NCBI RefSeq assembly: GCF_030687835.1
Contig: NZ_CP117449.1
Location: forward strand, 4,650,001-4,714,000
DNA from: Pseudomonas hefeiensis
Lineage (GTDB): Bacteria; Pseudomonadota; Gammaproteobacteria; Pseudomonadales; Pseudomonadaceae
Direction of reading: 5' to 3'
Length of the DNA stretch: 64,000 nucleotides
Below are positions 1 to 9,642 of the stretch, in pieces. Position 1 is the first letter of the stretch. Each line of letters opens with the position of its first letter. The notes beneath the pieces are model-generated. The model saw only the letters and a list, made by a program, of their open reading frames with translations. It did not search any database and was not told the DNA's origin. Both the position numbers and the translations under genes were made by a program.

Positions 1-446
1 AGCAGGTAATCATGATGCCGGGAGATCTGGTCGCGCTGCTCCACGACGGTGGCCTGCAACCGACGCAAACGGTCCATGGCCTTGATCTTGGCGGCCAGAA
101 TGACCTGGTTGTAGGGCTTGGCCAGAAAATCGTCACCGCCGGCCTCCAGGCAACGGGCCAGCGCCTCACTTTCCGTCAACGAGGTGAGGAAAATGATCGG
201 AACCAACTGCTCCCCGGCCAGTTGCTTGATCTTTTGCGCCGCCTCGAAACCATCCATCACTGGCATCATCGCATCCATGAGCACCAGGTGCGGACGCTGT
301 TCGATATAGATCTCGACCGCCTCTGCACCATCGGCCGCAGTGAGGACGTGATGGCCCTGGCGACGAACAATGGTCGACAACAACAGTCGGTCAGCGGCGC
401 TGTCTTCGGCGATCAGGACCGTCAGCGGCTCGAGGTCGGGCAACAT
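1..446 (-). CDS. hsbR: HsbR-like response regulator, N-terminal receiver part (gene runs off the window)
   Basis: The visible 148 residues form a CheY-like receiver: acidic pocket near residues 14-15 (AEDS), phospho-acceptor Asp58 in LMDAMMP, and the conserved Lys in LAKPYN near 108. A charged helix follows and leaves the window. In pseudomonads a receiver of this type next to a STAS protein is HsbR, whose missing C-terminal part is a PP2C-type phosphatase acting on the anti-sigma antagonist HsbA. The ATG at 446 is preceded by an in-frame stop, so the start is firm. It lies 9 bp after hsbA, so the two are probably co-transcribed. The phosphatase half is inferred from context and not seen. Confidence 0.8.
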   Translation of the reverse strand, partial: MLPDLEPLTVLIAEDSAADRLLLSTIVRRQGHHVLTAADGAEAVEIYIEQRPHLVLMDAMMPVMDGFEAAQKIKQLAGEQLVPIIFLTSLTESEALARCLEAGGDDFLAKPYNQVILAAKIKAMDRLRRLQATVVEQRDQISRHHDYL

Positions 447-455
447 GGCTATGGG

Positions 456-851
456 TCAGGCTTTGCCTGGATGAAGCTTGTCCTGGGGATGACCTGCCAG
501 TGGCTTGTCTTGCTCTGCGGCGTTGTCCTTCACGACGCCTTCTTTCGGGTAGATATCGAACAGCTTGTCGAAATTTGAGATCGCGAGGATTTTCTTGACG
601 TCACTGTTGCTGTTCACGATCCGGATATCCGAATCTTCGCCACCGGCATAATCGCGCAACAGCAGGAGCATGCCCAAGGCGGAACTGTCGAGATAATTGA
701 CTTCTTTCAAGTCCACCACGATGGAGGAGGGTATCGTATTGAGCCGTTCGTAAGACTCACGAAACTCCTGATGCCGGCCAAAATCGAAACGACCCTTGAT
801 CGAAATCGTCAGCTTCTGCCCATTAGGTGATACTTCGGTAACGACTGACAT
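456..851 (-). CDS. hsbA: STAS-domain anti-sigma-factor antagonist HsbA
   Basis: This 131-residue protein has a STAS fold over about residues 1-105, with the phosphorylatable serine motif YLDSSALGML near residue 55, followed by a polar tail of about 25 residues. In Pseudomonas, HsbA is switched by phosphorylation through HsbR, binds the anti-sigma factor FlgM or the diguanylate cyclase HsbD, and so links the HptB phosphorelay to motility and biofilm choice. The ATG at 851 (MSVVTEVS) is preferred over upstream in-frame starts because the STAS strand begins there. It sits between fliJ and hsbR, with about 100 bp to fliJ, consistent with a flagellar regulatory role. Confidence 0.88.
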   Translation of the reverse strand: MSVVTEVSPNGQKLTISIKGRFDFGRHQEFRESYERLNTIPSSIVVDLKEVNYLDSSALGMLLLLRDYAGGEDSDIRIVNSNSDVKKILAISNFDKLFDIYPKEGVVKDNAAEQDKPLAGHPQDKLHPGKA

Positions 852-953
852 GTTCGGCTTCCTTGTCATGGACATACGTGTACAAGGTTTAGCACCTGGT
901 AGAAGTCTGAGCAAGGTTTTGGATCACTTACCCACAAAATCCCGCGCCTATGA

Positions 954-1403
954 TCAATATGGATCATGACGCGGCAGGCGCTGGGATAATTCATCCAGCA
1001 ATTTTTGTTCACGCCGGTCCTCCAATCGCCGCGCTTCGTCGATGTAACGCTGTACGAGTTTGCGCAGCCCTTCGACGCGAGCGAAGGCTTCTTGCCAACT
1101 CTGACGGGCCTTTTCCAGGTTGTTCTGGTGCCAGACCAGACTCTGACGCTGCTGGTCGATGGCAGTGCCCAATTGCGCAAGAAAGCCCTGGTAACCCAGC
1201 AACCATTGACCCGAAACTCCGTGACTGCCACGGGCGATCCACTGCTCCTGATATTCGAGACGGAAGTTTTCCAGGTCCGCCAGTTTGCTCTCGGCGACTG
1301 CCACCTGCCCCTGGAAATACGCCAACCGCTGGACGGCGGTTTTTTCGGCTTTTTCCGCCATCTCCACCACGGGCGCCAGACGCGCCGCACGACTCGTGGC
1401 CAT
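954..1403 (-). CDS. fliJ: Flagellar export chaperone FliJ
   Basis: This 149-residue protein is almost entirely helical and charged, with the two-stranded coiled-coil pattern of FliJ. It starts MATSRAARLAPVVEMAEKAE, typical of the family N terminus. FliJ is the central stalk of the FliH-FliI ATPase of the flagellar type III export gate and escorts rod/hook and filament chaperones. It lies directly after fliI, with the fliI stop only a few bases from the fliJ start, and closes the fliEFGHIJ operon. Length and position match the family. Confidence 0.95.
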   Translation of the reverse strand: MATSRAARLAPVVEMAEKAEKTAVQRLAYFQGQVAVAESKLADLENFRLEYQEQWIARGSHGVSGQWLLGYQGFLAQLGTAIDQQRQSLVWHQNNLEKARQSWQEAFARVEGLRKLVQRYIDEARRLEDRREQKLLDELSQRLPRHDPY

Positions 1404-1409
1404 GGCCGG

Positions 1410-2768
1410 TTACCCGCCAGCGACCGGAGTGAAGATGCTCTGCAGGTGCGCTTCGCTGGCGCCCATGCCGATGTTGTCGTTCAGGCTCTGGCGCAGGTAA
1501 ACCGCCATTGCCGGATAGAGATTGATGGCCGTATCGGTCTCGCGGTCACCGCCGGGCACGTAGGCACCGACACTGATCAGATCGCGGCTTTGCTGATAGC
1601 GCGACCAGTATTGCTTGAACTGTTGGGCCCGCTTGAGGTGCTCGGCACTGATGACCGACGGCATGACCCGGCTAATGGACGCCTCGATGTCGATGGCCGG
1701 ATAGTGCCCCTCTTCGGCCAGACGCCGGGACAACACGATGTGACCGTCGAGCACGCCACGGGCCGAGTCGGCAATGGGATCCTGCTGGTCGTCGCCTTCG
1801 GACAGCACGGTATAGAACGCAGTGATCGAACCGCCGCCCTTCTCCGCATTACCCGCGCGCTCAACCAGCTTGGGTAACTTGGCAAATACCGAGGGAGGAT
1901 AGCCCTTGGTGGCCGGTGGCTCGCCGATAGCCAGGGCGATTTCCCGCTGGGCCTGGGCGAAACGGGTCAACGAGTCCATCAGCAGCAGGACATTCTTGCC
2001 CTTGTCGCGGAAATACTCGGCGATTCGCGTGCAGTACATGGCGGCCCGCAGACGCATCAACGGCGCATCATCGGCCGGCGAAGCCACGACCACTGAGCGC
2101 TTGAGGCCCTCTTCGCCAAGGATGTGCTCGATGAACTCCTTCACCTCGCGACCCCGTTCGCCGATCAGCCCCACCACGATAATGTCCGCCTCGGTGAAAC
2201 GGGTCATCATGCCCAGCAGCACACTCTTACCCACCCCCGTACCGGCAAACAGGCCCAGACGCTGACCGCGCCCGACCGTCAACAAACCGTTGATGCAACG
2301 GATGCCCACGTCCAACGGTACGCTGATGGGGTCGCGCTTGAGGGGGTTGATCGTCGGGCCGTCCATCGGCACCCAGTCCTCGGCCTTCATGCCGCCCTTG
2401 CCATCCAGGGCACGCCCGGCGCCGTCCAGCACCCGTCCAAGCATGCTCATGCCCATGGGCAGCCGACCGGTATCGGCCAAAGGCACCACCCGCGCACCAG
2501 GCGCAATGCCGGCGACGCTGCCCACCGGCATCAGAAAGACCTTGCTGCCGGAAAAGCCCATGACTTCGGCCTCGACCTGAACCGGGTGATAACTGTCGTC
2601 GTTGATCACCATGCAGCGACTACCCATGGCGGCACGCAGGCCCTCGGCTTCGAGGGTCAGGCCGACCATGCGCAGCAAGCGCCCTTCCAGGATTGGCTGT
2701 CCGGCCAGCTCAGTGGCCTCGGCGTAGCTACCCAGACGCTTGCCAAAGCTGGTTCGCTCAAGGCGCAT
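1410..2768 (-). CDS. fliI: Flagellum-specific export ATPase FliI
   Basis: This 452-residue ATPase resembles F1-beta. It has Walker A GTGVGKS at about 176-182, a Walker B region [17 protein letters not shown] and the [11 protein letters not shown] catalytic segment. It energises unfolding and delivery of flagellar export substrates at the cytoplasmic face of the export gate, as a hexamer with FliH and FliJ. The ATG at 2768 ([12 protein letters not shown]) is chosen because it matches family N termini and overlaps the end of fliH by 11 bp. A 29-residue upstream in-frame extension is only the antisense-like tail of fliH read in another frame. Confidence 0.97.
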   Translation of the reverse strand: MRLERTSFGKRLGSYAEATELAGQPILEGRLLRMVGLTLEAEGLRAAMGSRCMVINDDSYHPVQVEAEVMGFSGSKVFLMPVGSVAGIAPGARVVPLADTGRLPMGMSMLGRVLDGAGRALDGKGGMKAEDWVPMDGPTINPLKRDPISVPLDVGIRCINGLLTVGRGQRLGLFAGTGVGKSVLLGMMTRFTEADIIVVGLIGERGREVKEFIEHILGEEGLKRSVVVASPADDAPLMRLRAAMYCTRIAEYFRDKGKNVLLLMDSLTRFAQAQREIALAIGEPPATKGYPPSVFAKLPKLVERAGNAEKGGGSITAFYTVLSEGDDQQDPIADSARGVLDGHIVLSRRLAEEGHYPAIDIEASISRVMPSVISAEHLKRAQQFKQYWSRYQQSRDLISVGAYVPGGDRETDTAINLYPAMAVYLRQSLNDNIGMGASEAHLQSIFTPVAGG

Positions 2769-3603
2769 CGCGGCCGTCCAGTTCAGGGGTATTGAGTTCA
2801 GGGGTATCCGATTCTGCGGCGTCCGGATCAATATGGGTGACGACCTGGGGCTCATCTGGCAATTCCAGGCTCAGGTCGGCAGCGGCCGGGTGCAGCGCCT
2901 GTTCGTGCAATTGGTCGAAGAGCTTGGCCATGATCTGGCTGATGCGGGTTTCGATGGTCGCATCAATGCGGCTGTGCTCGGTTTCCACACGGCAACCGCC
3001 AGGCAGCAGGGCTTCGTCCTCGACGATGCGCCAGGTTTCCTCATGACGCTCCCGCAGTGCCTTGACCAGTTCGAAATCCTGAGGATTGATGTACAACCGC
3101 ACATTGCCCACGCCCAGCGGCAAAAGCTTGAGGGCTTCGCGCATGACGTGTTCGATCTGACTCGAATCAACGGCCAGTTCACGCTGGATCACTTGTCGGG
3201 TGATGTGCTGCACCAGCCCCACCAGGGATTTTTCGATCTGAGTGTCCTGTTCGGCGATGGGCTCGAACAGGTTGAGCATCAGCGATTCCAGCGCGCGGAG
3301 CTTGGCTGTCAGCGCTACGTCGGCTTCCTGGCGAACCTTGAGCGTGGTGCTATGGAAGCCTTCTTTTTCGCCAATGGCGAAGCCTTCGTTGTAGGCCTCC
3401 TGACGAATGCTTTCGACTTCTTCGAGAGTCAGTGGCTGGACTTCTTCCAGCGGCACCTCCTCCATTTCCGGCAGTTCTTCCTCAGGCTCCGGTTCTGGCT
3501 CGGGCACGTGGGGGTCGAAGCTGGGCAGCGACCAGACGTCAAAACCACCGACGTCCCGAGCGCGGATCAGGTCGCTGGGTGAATCATCACTCTTGGCAGA
3601 CAT
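2758..3603 (-). CDS. fliH: Flagellar assembly protein FliH
   Basis: This 281-residue protein is the negative regulator and stator of the FliI ATPase. The N-terminal third is acidic and proline-rich ([18 protein letters not shown] near 35-52). The middle is a glycine-spaced helix, and the C-terminal FliH/VirE-type domain (about 120-245) is the FliI-binding part. It is longer than the roughly 230 aa of enteric FliH, which is normal in Pseudomonas. The gene overlaps fliI downstream and starts 7 bp after fliG ends, so translation is likely coupled across the operon. Confidence 0.95.
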   Translation of the reverse strand: MSAKSDDSPSDLIRARDVGGFDVWSLPSFDPHVPEPEPEPEEELPEMEEVPLEEVQPLTLEEVESIRQEAYNEGFAIGEKEGFHSTTLKVRQEADVALTAKLRALESLMLNLFEPIAEQDTQIEKSLVGLVQHITRQVIQRELAVDSSQIEHVMREALKLLPLGVGNVRLYINPQDFELVKALRERHEETWRIVEDEALLPGGCRVETEHSRIDATIETRISQIMAKLFDQLHEQALHPAAADLSLELPDEPQVVTHIDPDAAESDTPELNTPELDGRDAP

Positions 3604-3610
3604 AACGACC

Positions 3611-4630
3611 TTAGATCATCTCTTCGCCGCCCTTGCCACCGAGCACAATCTCTCCGGCTTCGGCCATACGGCGGGCGATGGTGAGGATTTCCTTTTGTGC
3701 GGTTTCCACGTCGCTGACACGTACCGGGCCCTTGGCCTCGAGATCGTCGCGCAACAGTTCGGCCGCTCGTTTGGACATGTTCTTGAAGATTTTTTCCTTG
3801 ACGCCTTCGTCCGACCCCTTGAGGGCCAGTACCAGGACGTCGGAGGACACTTCGCGCAACAGTGCCTGGATGCCACGGTCGTCGACATCGGACAGGTTGT
3901 TGAACACGAACATGAGGTCTTCGATCTGACCGGACAGGTCTTCGTCGAACTCGCGGATCGAGTCCATGAGCTGACCTTCGATCGAACTGTCGAGGAAGTT
4001 CATGATGTCCGCCGCGCGCTTGATGCCACCCAGGGTGGTGCGCGAAGCATTGGAGTTGCCCGAGAACTGCTTCTCGAGAATCTGGTTCAATTCTTTCAGG
4101 GCCGCCGGCTGCACGGTATTGAGCGACGACACCCGCAGGATGATGTCCAGGCGCACCTTATGGTCGAAGTTGCCCAGCACTTCACCGGCCTGATCCGGGT
4201 CGAGGTAAGCCACCACGATCGCCTGGATCTGCGGGTGCTCGTAACGAATCACGTCAGCCACCGCGCGCGGCTCCATCCACTTGAGGCTGTCCAGGCCGCT
4301 GGTATTGCCGCCCAGCAGAATCCGGTCGATCAGGCCATTGGCCTTGTCCTCGCCCAGGGCCTGGGTGAGCATTTTGCGCACGTAATCGTCGGATCCGACG
4401 CCCAGGCTGGTCTGGTCGCCGACGATGTCGACGAACTCGCTCATCACCTGTTCGACTTGTTCACGGTGCACGTTGCCCATCTGCGCCATGGCCACGCCCA
4501 CACGCTGGACCTCCTTGGGGCCCATGTGACGCAACACTTGTGCGGCGTCGGTCGACCCCAGGGACAGCAGCAAAATCGCGGCTTTGTCGACCCGGGACAG
4601 TTTGGCAACAGCGGCTCGATTATCACTCAT
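3611..4630 (-). CDS. fliG: Flagellar motor switch protein FliG
   Basis: This 339-residue rotor protein sits on the MS ring and interacts with FliM/FliN and the stators to generate torque and switch direction. The N-terminal FliF-binding domain covers about 1-105 and the middle domain carries the hallmark YEHPQ segment near residue 128. The C-terminal torque helix has the alternating charged pattern (LVLALKGSDEGVKEKIFKNM) seen in all FliG. It overlaps fliF by 8 bp, the usual coupling for the two stoichiometric partners. Confidence 0.98.
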   Translation of the reverse strand: MSDNRAAVAKLSRVDKAAILLLSLGSTDAAQVLRHMGPKEVQRVGVAMAQMGNVHREQVEQVMSEFVDIVGDQTSLGVGSDDYVRKMLTQALGEDKANGLIDRILLGGNTSGLDSLKWMEPRAVADVIRYEHPQIQAIVVAYLDPDQAGEVLGNFDHKVRLDIILRVSSLNTVQPAALKELNQILEKQFSGNSNASRTTLGGIKRAADIMNFLDSSIEGQLMDSIREFDEDLSGQIEDLMFVFNNLSDVDDRGIQALLREVSSDVLVLALKGSDEGVKEKIFKNMSKRAAELLRDDLEAKGPVRVSDVETAQKEILTIARRMAEAGEIVLGGKGGEEMI

Positions 4631-6407
4631 CTGCGTTAATCCACTCTTTCACGACCTGGGCCACACGACCCGGGTCTTCTGCCACCAGACTCTTGATAGC
4701 GTTCAACTGAGCGTCATAGCCTTCGCTCGGGCTTGGCAGCAGAATGCTCTGCGGCCCGCCGAGGCTGACGCGATCATTGGCCAATTCGCCATCCAGGCCG
4801 CCCATGCCTCCCAGCTCTACATCACCCAAGCCAGCCAACTGCTTGCTCTTGCCGCCACCGGTGATGTTGTTGAGCACCGGACGCAGCACGCCGAACACCA
4901 GTATCAGGATGAACAGCACACCCAATACTTGCTTGACCACATCCCAGAACCAGGGTTGCGAATAAAACGGAATGTCGGCGATTTCTTCGCCGCGCTCTTG
5001 GGAGAACGGTACGTTGATCACGCTCACGCTATCGCCACGGCTGGCGTCGAAACCCACGGCGTCCTGCACCAGGCGAGTGAAGCGCGCCAATTCGTCGGCG
5101 CTCCACGGGGCACGGCTGGTTTCGCCATTGGCCGGGTTGATCTTGACCTGATCGTCCACCACCACCGCGACCGACAGGCGATTCAAACGGCCCTGCTGTT
5201 GCTTGGTGTGGCTGATGGAACGATCAAGCTCGAAGTTCTTGGTCGATTGTTGACGCTTGTCGGCCGGGTACGGCGCGAGCATGGGCTGACCGGTGGCCGG
5301 ATCCATAATCTGCTGGCCGTTGGCATCGATCAGCGGTTGGCCCGGTTGCACCATGCCTGCCGCCGCAGCAGCGCCCCCCGCGACTTGCGGAGCAGCAGCC
5401 GGCGACGGTGGCTGGTTGCTAAGCGCACCAGGCACACCTTGCGGGCCATTGCTGGCGGTGCGTTGCTCGTTTACCGACTGCTCGCTGCGCAACGCCGGTT
5501 GATCGGGGTTGAACTGTTCGGACGTCGACTCAACGGAACTGAAATCCACATCGGCCGACACCTCGGCCTTGTAGCGGTCGTTACCCAGAATCGGTTGCAG
5601 GATGTTGTGCACCCGCTGGGTCAGCATGCCTTCCATGCGACGGCTGTAATCGAATTGCTTGCCGGCCATGGTCAGCGCAGAGTTCTCTGCCTGATCGGAC
5701 AACAGGTTGCCTTTCTGGTCGACCACAGTGATCTGGGATTTGCTCAACTCGGGAACACTGGTCGCCACCAGATTGACGATGGCCACAACCTGGCCCGGCT
5801 CCAGGGAGCGGCCGGAATACAGTTCTACCAGTACCGAAGCACTCGGCTTGCGCTCATCGCGCACAAACACCGAGCTTTTTGGAATCGCCAGGTGCACACG
5901 GGCACCCTTGACGTTGTTCAGGCTGGCAATGGTACGCGCCAATTCGCCTTCAAGGCCGCGACGATAACGGGTCGCCTCCATGAACTGGCTGGTACCCAGG
6001 CCCTGATCCTTGTCGAGGATCTCGAAACCTATATTGCCGTCGCTGGGCGTTACGCCGGCAGCGGCGAGCTTGAGGCGCGCACGAGCAACGTCATCGGCCT
6101 TGACCAGCAAGGCGCCGGAATTGGGTTCGACGGTATAAGGAATGTCGGCGGCAGCCAGGGTCTCCATGACTTGCTTGGCGTCCATACCCTCCAGGCTGCC
6201 GTACAAAGGACGGTAGTCCGGCTGCTGGGACCACAGCACCACGGCAAACCCGATCGCCACGCTCGCAGCCAGACCGACCAACAGGCCCACCTGACGCAGC
6301 ATGGTCATCTCGGAGAGGTTTTCCAGGAAGGACAGACCGAACAGCGGCGGTTTGCCGTCGGGCGGGGTGGCCTTGGCCGGAACGTTATCTACGACTGCTT
6401 CTGCCAT
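4623..6407 (-). CDS. fliF: Flagellar MS-ring protein FliF
   Basis: This 594-residue inner-membrane protein builds the MS ring. Transmembrane helix 1 spans about 39-60 and helix 2 about 483-505. Between them are the YscJ/FliF ring-building domains, a Pro/Ala-rich linker near 335-365, and the collar region. The cytoplasmic tail (about 506-594) ends in the FliG-binding helix (AQLNAIKSLVAEDPGRVAQVVKEW). It is preceded by fliE with a short gap and followed by overlapping fliG. Length and topology match the family. Confidence 0.98.
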   Translation of the reverse strand: MAEAVVDNVPAKATPPDGKPPLFGLSFLENLSEMTMLRQVGLLVGLAASVAIGFAVVLWSQQPDYRPLYGSLEGMDAKQVMETLAAADIPYTVEPNSGALLVKADDVARARLKLAAAGVTPSDGNIGFEILDKDQGLGTSQFMEATRYRRGLEGELARTIASLNNVKGARVHLAIPKSSVFVRDERKPSASVLVELYSGRSLEPGQVVAIVNLVATSVPELSKSQITVVDQKGNLLSDQAENSALTMAGKQFDYSRRMEGMLTQRVHNILQPILGNDRYKAEVSADVDFSSVESTSEQFNPDQPALRSEQSVNEQRTASNGPQGVPGALSNQPPSPAAAPQVAGGAAAAAGMVQPGQPLIDANGQQIMDPATGQPMLAPYPADKRQQSTKNFELDRSISHTKQQQGRLNRLSVAVVVDDQVKINPANGETSRAPWSADELARFTRLVQDAVGFDASRGDSVSVINVPFSQERGEEIADIPFYSQPWFWDVVKQVLGVLFILILVFGVLRPVLNNITGGGKSKQLAGLGDVELGGMGGLDGELANDRVSLGGPQSILLPSPSEGYDAQLNAIKSLVAEDPGRVAQVVKEWINADE

Positions 6408-6422
6408 GACTCAATAATTTCC

Positions 6423-6749
6423 TTAGACCGGCATCTGCATGATGTCTTGGTAGGCTTGAACCAGTTTGTTGCGTACCTGGGTCAACGCCTGAAACGAGAC
6501 ACTGGCTTTCTGCGAAGAGATCATCACGTCCGTCAGATCGACGCCACTTTTGCCAATCTCGAAAGCACTGGCCAATTGACTCGATGCCTGCTGGGTATCG
6601 TTCACTTTATTGACGGCTTGACCGAGCATGTCGGAAAAACTGCTGCCGCCCACTTCCGGGACCGCGACCGACTTAGGCTGTGCCATGGCGTCCATTTGCA
6701 TGGCCCGCATGTCCAGCATCAACCGATTAAATTCAATACCTTGGCTCAT
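6423..6749 (-). CDS. fliE: Flagellar hook-basal body protein FliE
   Basis: This 108-residue protein is the junction between MS ring and rod and the first export substrate. The C-terminal half ([23 protein letters not shown] through [17 protein letters not shown]) is the conserved FliE helical region. The ATG at 6749 follows an AGAGAG purine tract. It is the first gene of the fliE-F-G-H-I-J transcription unit, and a near-consensus sigma-54 site lies 63-77 bp upstream. Confidence 0.96.
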   Translation of the reverse strand: MSQGIEFNRLMLDMRAMQMDAMAQPKSVAVPEVGGSSFSDMLGQAVNKVNDTQQASSQLASAFEIGKSGVDLTDVMISSQKASVSFQALTQVRNKLVQAYQDIMQMPV

Positions 6750-6811
6750 GGTCTACTCTCTCTGGCGGCCCGCATTTTTTTGACACTTACTCAGCGGGTA
6801 CACAGGTATTA

Positions 6812-6826
6812 GCAACAAGGGTGCCA
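6812..6826 (-). promoter_or_regulatory. Sigma-54 promoter of the fliE operon
   Basis: Read on the minus strand the site is TGGCACCCTTGTTGC: GG at -24, exactly ten bases, then GC at -12, matching TGGCAC-N5-TTGC. It lies about 65 bp upstream of fliE. In Pseudomonas the fliE operon is RpoN- and FleQ/FleR-dependent, so this is the expected class II/III promoter. Confidence 0.8.
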
Positions 6827-6860
6827 GCTCCGTGGCCGCAGGAAACAAATGCGCACACAA

Positions 6861-6947
6861 GTGGGAGCGGGCTTGCTCGCAAAGGCGGTGGTTCAGTCAA
6901 TGCAACGGAGACTGGCAAATCGCTTTCGCGAGCAAGCCCGCTCCCAC
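6861..6947. repeat. REP/REPIN hairpin between fliE and fleR
   Basis: GTGGGAGCGGGCTTGCTCGC at 6861-6880 is repeated inverted at 6928-6947, with about 47 bases between the arms. This is the common REPIN arrangement of fluorescent pseudomonads. It lies between the fleR stop and the fliE promoter and may also act as a transcript boundary for the fleSR operon. Confidence 0.85.
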
Positions 6948-6970
6948 AAAGGATATTCGGTGCACACCAC

Positions 6971-8359
6971 TCAACTGGCGAACAGATAGGCCTCGACGTC
7001 CATGCCGGCATCACGCATTTGCGCCAGTTTGTAACGCAGGGTGCGCGGGCTGATCCCCAGGCGCTCAGCCGCTTCCTTGCGCCGGCCACGTTCGGCCCGC
7101 AGGGTATCGATGATCATCTGGAATTCACGACGACGCAGGTCGTCTCCCAAAGCACCGGCCGATTCGCCCTCCACTTCTACCGGAGGGGCGAATGCCGGGA
7201 CCGCTGACACTGCCGGCAATGGCGCGCAGGCCACCGGGCCGCTCAGGCAGAAATCTTCCGGCTGGATCAAACCGCCCTGCTGCAGAATCAATGCCCGCTG
7301 AATGGCGTTATCCAGCTCCCGTACATTGCCAGGCCAACGGTAGGCAATCAGAAAAGCCTGGGCTTCGGGGGACAGCCTGGCCGCCGCGTGCTTCATTTTA
7401 TTGACGTGTTTGTTCAGCAGACGCTCGGCCAGCGGCAGGATATCGGCGGTGCGCTCGCGCAACGGCCGCCAAGCCAGCGGAAATACTGACAGGCGGTAGT
7501 AAAGGTCTTCGCGAAAACGCCCTGCGGCCACTTCGCCGGCCAGGTCGCGGTTAGTGGTCGCCACCACGCGGATATCCAGACTGATAGGCTTGCGCGCACC
7601 GACCCGCTCCACTTCCCGCTCCTGCAACACGCGCAATAGCTTGGCTTGCAGGCCCAAGGGCATTTCGGAAATTTCATCGAGCAAAATGGTGCCACGATCG
7701 GCTTGCTCGAACTTGCCGGCCTGGGCCGAGATGGCGCCAGTGAACGAACCCTTTTCATGGCCGAACAGCGTCGCCTCAAGCATATTGTCGGGAATCGCCG
7801 CACAGTTGATGGCGATAAACGGCTCGCTGGCGCGCCGGGATTGCTGGTGAATGTAGCGCGCCAGCACCTCCTTGCCAGTGCCGGATTCGCCGGAAATCAA
7901 CACAGTCGAGTCGCTACGAGCCACCCGCGCGGCCAACTCCAGCAACTGCGCGCTGGCCGGCTCAATCGCCACCGGGCCCTCACCCTCGACGGCAGGGCTG
8001 CCCAGGGCATGACGAGCCACCAGATCCAAAAGCGCTTTAGGCTCGAACGGCTTGACCAGATAATCCGCAGCCCCCTGGCGCATGGCATCCACCGCGCGCT
8101 CGACGGCACCGTGGGCCGTCATCAGCAGGACCGGCAATTGAGGTTGGCGGGCGCGCAACAGACCAAGCAGTTGATGGCCATCCATGCCCGGCATGTTGAC
8201 GTCACTGACCACCAGGCCGAAGGTCTCTTGCGCCACGGCCAGCAAGGCATCTTCGGCCGAACCGACGGCGGTGTAATCGTGCCCGGCCAGCACCAGCGTA
8301 TCGGCCAGCGCCTCGCGCAGGGCCCAGTCATCCTCAACCAGTAAGACCTTGATCGCCAT
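6971..8359 (-). CDS. fleR: Sigma-54-dependent flagellar response regulator FleR
   Basis: This 462-residue NtrC-family activator has a receiver (1-120) with acidic pair DD at 10-11 and phospho-acceptor Asp53. The AAA+ domain has Walker A GESGTGKE at 157-164, the sigma-54 loop as GSFTGA at 204-209 (variant of GAFTGA), and a C-terminal Fis-type helix-turn-helix (RLGISPRTLRYKL). It activates class III genes (fliE operon, flg operons) when phosphorylated by FleS. The ATG at 8359 is preferred to a GTG at 8368 because GGAG stands 8 bases before it. The stop codon of fleS overlaps the GTG alternative. Confidence 0.94.
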   Translation of the reverse strand: MAIKVLLVEDDWALREALADTLVLAGHDYTAVGSAEDALLAVAQETFGLVVSDVNMPGMDGHQLLGLLRARQPQLPVLLMTAHGAVERAVDAMRQGAADYLVKPFEPKALLDLVARHALGSPAVEGEGPVAIEPASAQLLELAARVARSDSTVLISGESGTGKEVLARYIHQQSRRASEPFIAINCAAIPDNMLEATLFGHEKGSFTGAISAQAGKFEQADRGTILLDEISEMPLGLQAKLLRVLQEREVERVGARKPISLDIRVVATTNRDLAGEVAAGRFREDLYYRLSVFPLAWRPLRERTADILPLAERLLNKHVNKMKHAAARLSPEAQAFLIAYRWPGNVRELDNAIQRALILQQGGLIQPEDFCLSGPVACAPLPAVSAVPAFAPPVEVEGESAGALGDDLRRREFQMIIDTLRAERGRRKEAAERLGISPRTLRYKLAQMRDAGMDVEAYLFAS

Positions 8360-8364
8360 GACCT

Positions 8365-9573
8365 TCACTCCACTCCCGGCGCACTGGAAAATAACGGCAA
8401 AAGCACCAGTGCACAGGTGCCACGCCCCAGACGCGAGCGCAGTTGCAATTCTCCCTGATGGGCACGAGCCACTGCCTTGACTACGGTCAGGCCCAGGCCC
8501 GTGCCTGTGGTTTTGGTCGTAAAGAAGGGTTCGCCCAAACGCGTCAGCACGCCAGGCTCGATGCCGCTACCACTGTCACTGACACATAAACGCAAGGTAT
8601 CGCCCCGTGTGTACAAGTGCACTTTCAACCGGACATCGCCGCCACTGGCCTGGATCGCGTTTTCAATAAGATTCAACACCGCGCCTACCAGGGTGTCGCG
8701 GTTACACAACACTTCGCCAGCATGACTGTCGCATTGCCAGCGAATCGGCAGGTCCTGCACATGGGTCAATGCAGCAGCTTGCAAGGATTGCAGCAAGGCC
8801 TTGGGGGTAACGCGATCGGTAAGTGGCAACTCGCCACGAGCGAACACCAGCATGTCGCGCACCTGATGTTCCAGCTCGTGCAAACGCTCTTTCAGGCGCC
8901 CGGCGAAGCGCTGCTGGGTTTCCATCGGTAACTGCTGCTCGGTCAGATGACTGGCGTACAGCAGGGCGGCCGACAGCGGCGTACGAATCTGATGAGCCAG
9001 CGAGGCGACCATCCGCCCCAGAGACGACAGGCGTTCATGGCGAGCCAATTGATCTTGCAGGTGACGGGTTTCAGTCAGATCGTTGAGTAACACCAGTTGC
9101 CCAGGCTCGGCATCCAGCGAACGAGTAGAGATGGAGAGGCGTCGACCGTCCTTGAGGGATACTTCATGGCCGTCGTCTTCACGCGGGGCGAAGCAGCGGG
9201 CAATGACGTGCCGCCACAACTCGCCTTCCAATGGCAGGCCGAGCAGCTCACAAGCCGCCGGATTGGCTTCGCGCACACGCCCATGAGCATCAATGACGAT
9301 AACGCCACCGGGCAACAGATCGAGGAGATTTTGCAGCCGATTGGCCAGGCGCTCCTTTTCCGCCAGTTCCTGCATGCGCTGGGCGCTGACCACTGCCAAC
9401 TCGCCCTTGAGCTCGGTGACACGGGCTTCGAGCAGGCTGTAGGAATCGGTCAACTGGCTGGACATCTGGCTGAACAGCGAAAAGGCCTGCTCAAGTCCAA
9501 GCCGGCTTGCCTGCTCGGCGGACGGCATGAGCCCCGACTCGGGGACAGGGGACATCTGGGCGGCTTGGGTCAT
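8365..9573 (-). CDS. fleS: Sensor histidine kinase FleS
   Basis: This 402-residue soluble kinase has no membrane segment. It has an N-terminal coiled coil (about 25-80), a PAS domain (about 80-170), a HisKA domain with phospho-acceptor His194 in SLAHQIRTPL, and a HATPase domain with NLIENAIQAS and DSGSGIEPG boxes. It phosphorylates FleR, whose gene follows at once. It is transcribed from a sigma-54 site about 55 bp upstream and sits just after the fleQ terminator, the usual fleQ-fleSR arrangement. Confidence 0.95.
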   Translation of the reverse strand: MTQAAQMSPVPESGLMPSAEQASRLGLEQAFSLFSQMSSQLTDSYSLLEARVTELKGELAVVSAQRMQELAEKERLANRLQNLLDLLPGGVIVIDAHGRVREANPAACELLGLPLEGELWRHVIARCFAPREDDGHEVSLKDGRRLSISTRSLDAEPGQLVLLNDLTETRHLQDQLARHERLSSLGRMVASLAHQIRTPLSAALLYASHLTEQQLPMETQQRFAGRLKERLHELEHQVRDMLVFARGELPLTDRVTPKALLQSLQAAALTHVQDLPIRWQCDSHAGEVLCNRDTLVGAVLNLIENAIQASGGDVRLKVHLYTRGDTLRLCVSDSGSGIEPGVLTRLGEPFFTTKTTGTGLGLTVVKAVARAHQGELQLRSRLGRGTCALVLLPLFSSAPGVE

Positions 9574-9627
9574 CGTGCTCTCTCGCTTGGCTGACCGTCA
9601 GTTAAACGGAACGTTGCGAGGGATGTA

Positions 9628-9642
9628 GCAATACCCGTGCCG
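9628..9642 (-). promoter_or_regulatory. Sigma-54 promoter of fleSR
   Basis: On the minus strand the site reads CGGCACGGGTATTGC, with GG and GC separated by ten bases. It is immediately downstream of the fleQ terminator T-tract and about 55 bp before the fleS ATG. FleQ-dependent sigma-54 control of fleSR is established in P. aeruginosa. Confidence 0.75.

Noticed and set aside
4584-6812. A 742-codon open frame on the plus strand
   Set aside because: It is antisense to fliF/fliE. Its His/Gln/Ala-rich translation has no domain, and the minus-strand genes are unmistakable. GC-rich codon bias makes such antisense frames long in Pseudomonas.
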